From positions 1-6,365 of the forward strand of contig CAKROE010000115.1 in the NCBI GenBank assembly GCA_934371915.1: 6,365 nt of DNA. The letters are read 5' to 3'. Shown in pieces: positions 6,160 through 6,365 of this stretch (position 1 is the first letter of the stretch; each line of letters begins with the position of its first letter). The notes beneath the pieces were generated by a model, which was not told the origin of the DNA, made no database searches, and saw only the letters and a list, made by a program, of their open reading frames with translations. Both the position numbers and the translations under genes were made by a program. Source of the DNA: an uncultured Blautia sp. (GTDB taxonomy: Bacteria > Bacillota > Clostridia > Lachnospirales > Lachnospiraceae).

Positions 6160-6318
6160 GGGAAAGGGTCCACGAAAATACTGGCACCGGATGACCCGGC
6201 GAGAGGTTATTGGGGAGAGAGTCAACGAAAATACAGATGTCAGATGACTCGGAGGAAGGTTACTGGAGAGAAAGTCCACAAAAAAGGCGTAAACTGGACC
6301 CCATGTCAAGGACACATT
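6160..6318 (+). repeat. Degenerate tandem repeat, exact 53-bp period, about three copies
   Basis: Copy 1 (6160-6212) and copy 2 (6213-6265) match at 39 of 53 positions without gaps; the best block is GTC[C/A]ACGAAAATAC at 6168 and 6221. Copy 3 starts at 6266 and keeps GTCCACAAAA at 6274, again exactly 53 later, then decays. A fourth partial copy upstream is suggested by GATGACTTG at 6137, which is 53 before GATGACCCG (6190) and 106 before GATGACTCG (6243). The period is not a multiple of three, which argues against a protein repeat. Copies 1 and 2 each allow a 5-bp stem (GGGTC/GACCC and GAGTC/GACTC). Confidence 0.75.
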
Positions 6319-6365
6319 AAAATTTTTTAGGTCAACTGATCAACCAACCAATGCTGATGGTTTCT

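Larger units (their letters stand above)
5966..6365. other. 400-base gene-free, highly structured intergenic tract
   Basis: No reading frame here has a ribosome binding site or recognisable protein. The open frames at 6148-6330 (TTG start) and on the minus strand at 6004-6315 are translations of hairpins and repeats. The tract contains, in order, an AT-rich palindrome, two GC-rich hairpins, a T-rich tract and a degenerate 53-bp tandem repeat. The last 35 bases (6331-6365) show nothing I can assign; they may lead into the next gene or more repeat. Confidence 0.75.

Noticed and set aside
5978..6302. TGGACCC at 5978-5984 and 6295-6301 as a target-site duplication flanking a mobile element
   Set aside because: A 7-base match this far apart can occur by chance, no transposase or terminal inverted repeats accompany it, and the same heptamer occurs inverted at 6166-6172 inside the repeat.
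6004..6315. A 103-residue minus-strand frame in the 3' region
   Set aside because: It is a translation of the complement of the repeats and both GC-rich hairpins. Ser/Pro-rich low-complexity content and no start signal.
6016..6318. A CRISPR array
   Set aside because: The units are contiguous and degenerate with no unique spacers between conserved repeats, and no cas gene is present.
6304..6328. TGTC-AAG-GACA followed by T6 (6323-6328) as a terminator
   Set aside because: The stem has only four pairs and lies nine bases from the T-run; too weak to call.
6148..6330. A 60-residue plus-strand frame in the 3' region
   Set aside because: It starts at a TTG without a ribosome binding site and runs through the 53-bp repeats, whose period breaks any protein repeat. 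No recognisable domain.
6304..6335. Minus-strand TTGACA and TTGACC boxes as promoter -35 elements
   Set aside because: No TATAAT-like box is found at 16-18 bases from either, so they are not supported as promoters.

Overview
The window looks like a chromosomal segment from an anaerobic Firmicute, most likely a gut Lachnospiraceae-type clostridium. This is inferred from moderate GC content, strong GGAGG-type ribosome binding sites, tight co-directional gene packing and the style of the proteins. No rRNA or marker gene is present, so the genus cannot be fixed.

Positions 1-5965 hold one tightly packed plus-strand gene set with gaps of about 2 to 53 bases. In order these are: the C-terminal end of a GatY/KbaY-type class II ketose-bisphosphate aldolase, a LacI-family repressor, an FGGY-family sugar or polyol kinase, a GatD-like zinc medium-chain polyol-phosphate dehydrogenase, a LacC-like PfkB-family kinase and an aldo/keto reductase. 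The promoter must lie upstream of the window, because no gap inside the set is large enough for a convincing control region.

Three of the enzymes make up the lower tagatose route: galactitol-1-phosphate to tagatose-6-phosphate (GatD-like), to tagatose-1,6-bisphosphate (LacC-like), to dihydroxyacetone phosphate plus glyceraldehyde-3-phosphate (GatY-like aldolase). The visible part of the operon has no PTS genes. It has an FGGY kinase and an aldose-reductase-like enzyme instead. One reading is that a free sugar or hexitol is reduced, phosphorylated by ATP, re-oxidised and split. That is inference; the kinase substrate cannot be read from the sequence.

Positions 5966-6365 carry no credible protein gene but are highly structured. 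They contain a 16-bp AT-rich palindrome, two adjacent GC-rich hairpins whose loops are complementary to each other, and a degenerate tandem repeat with a period of exactly 53 bp. The second hairpin is followed by a T-rich tract and is the likely operon terminator. The first has a T6 run on the other strand and may terminate minus-strand transcription. The tract resembles a structured intergenic repeat element or a non-coding RNA and is the least explained part of the window.
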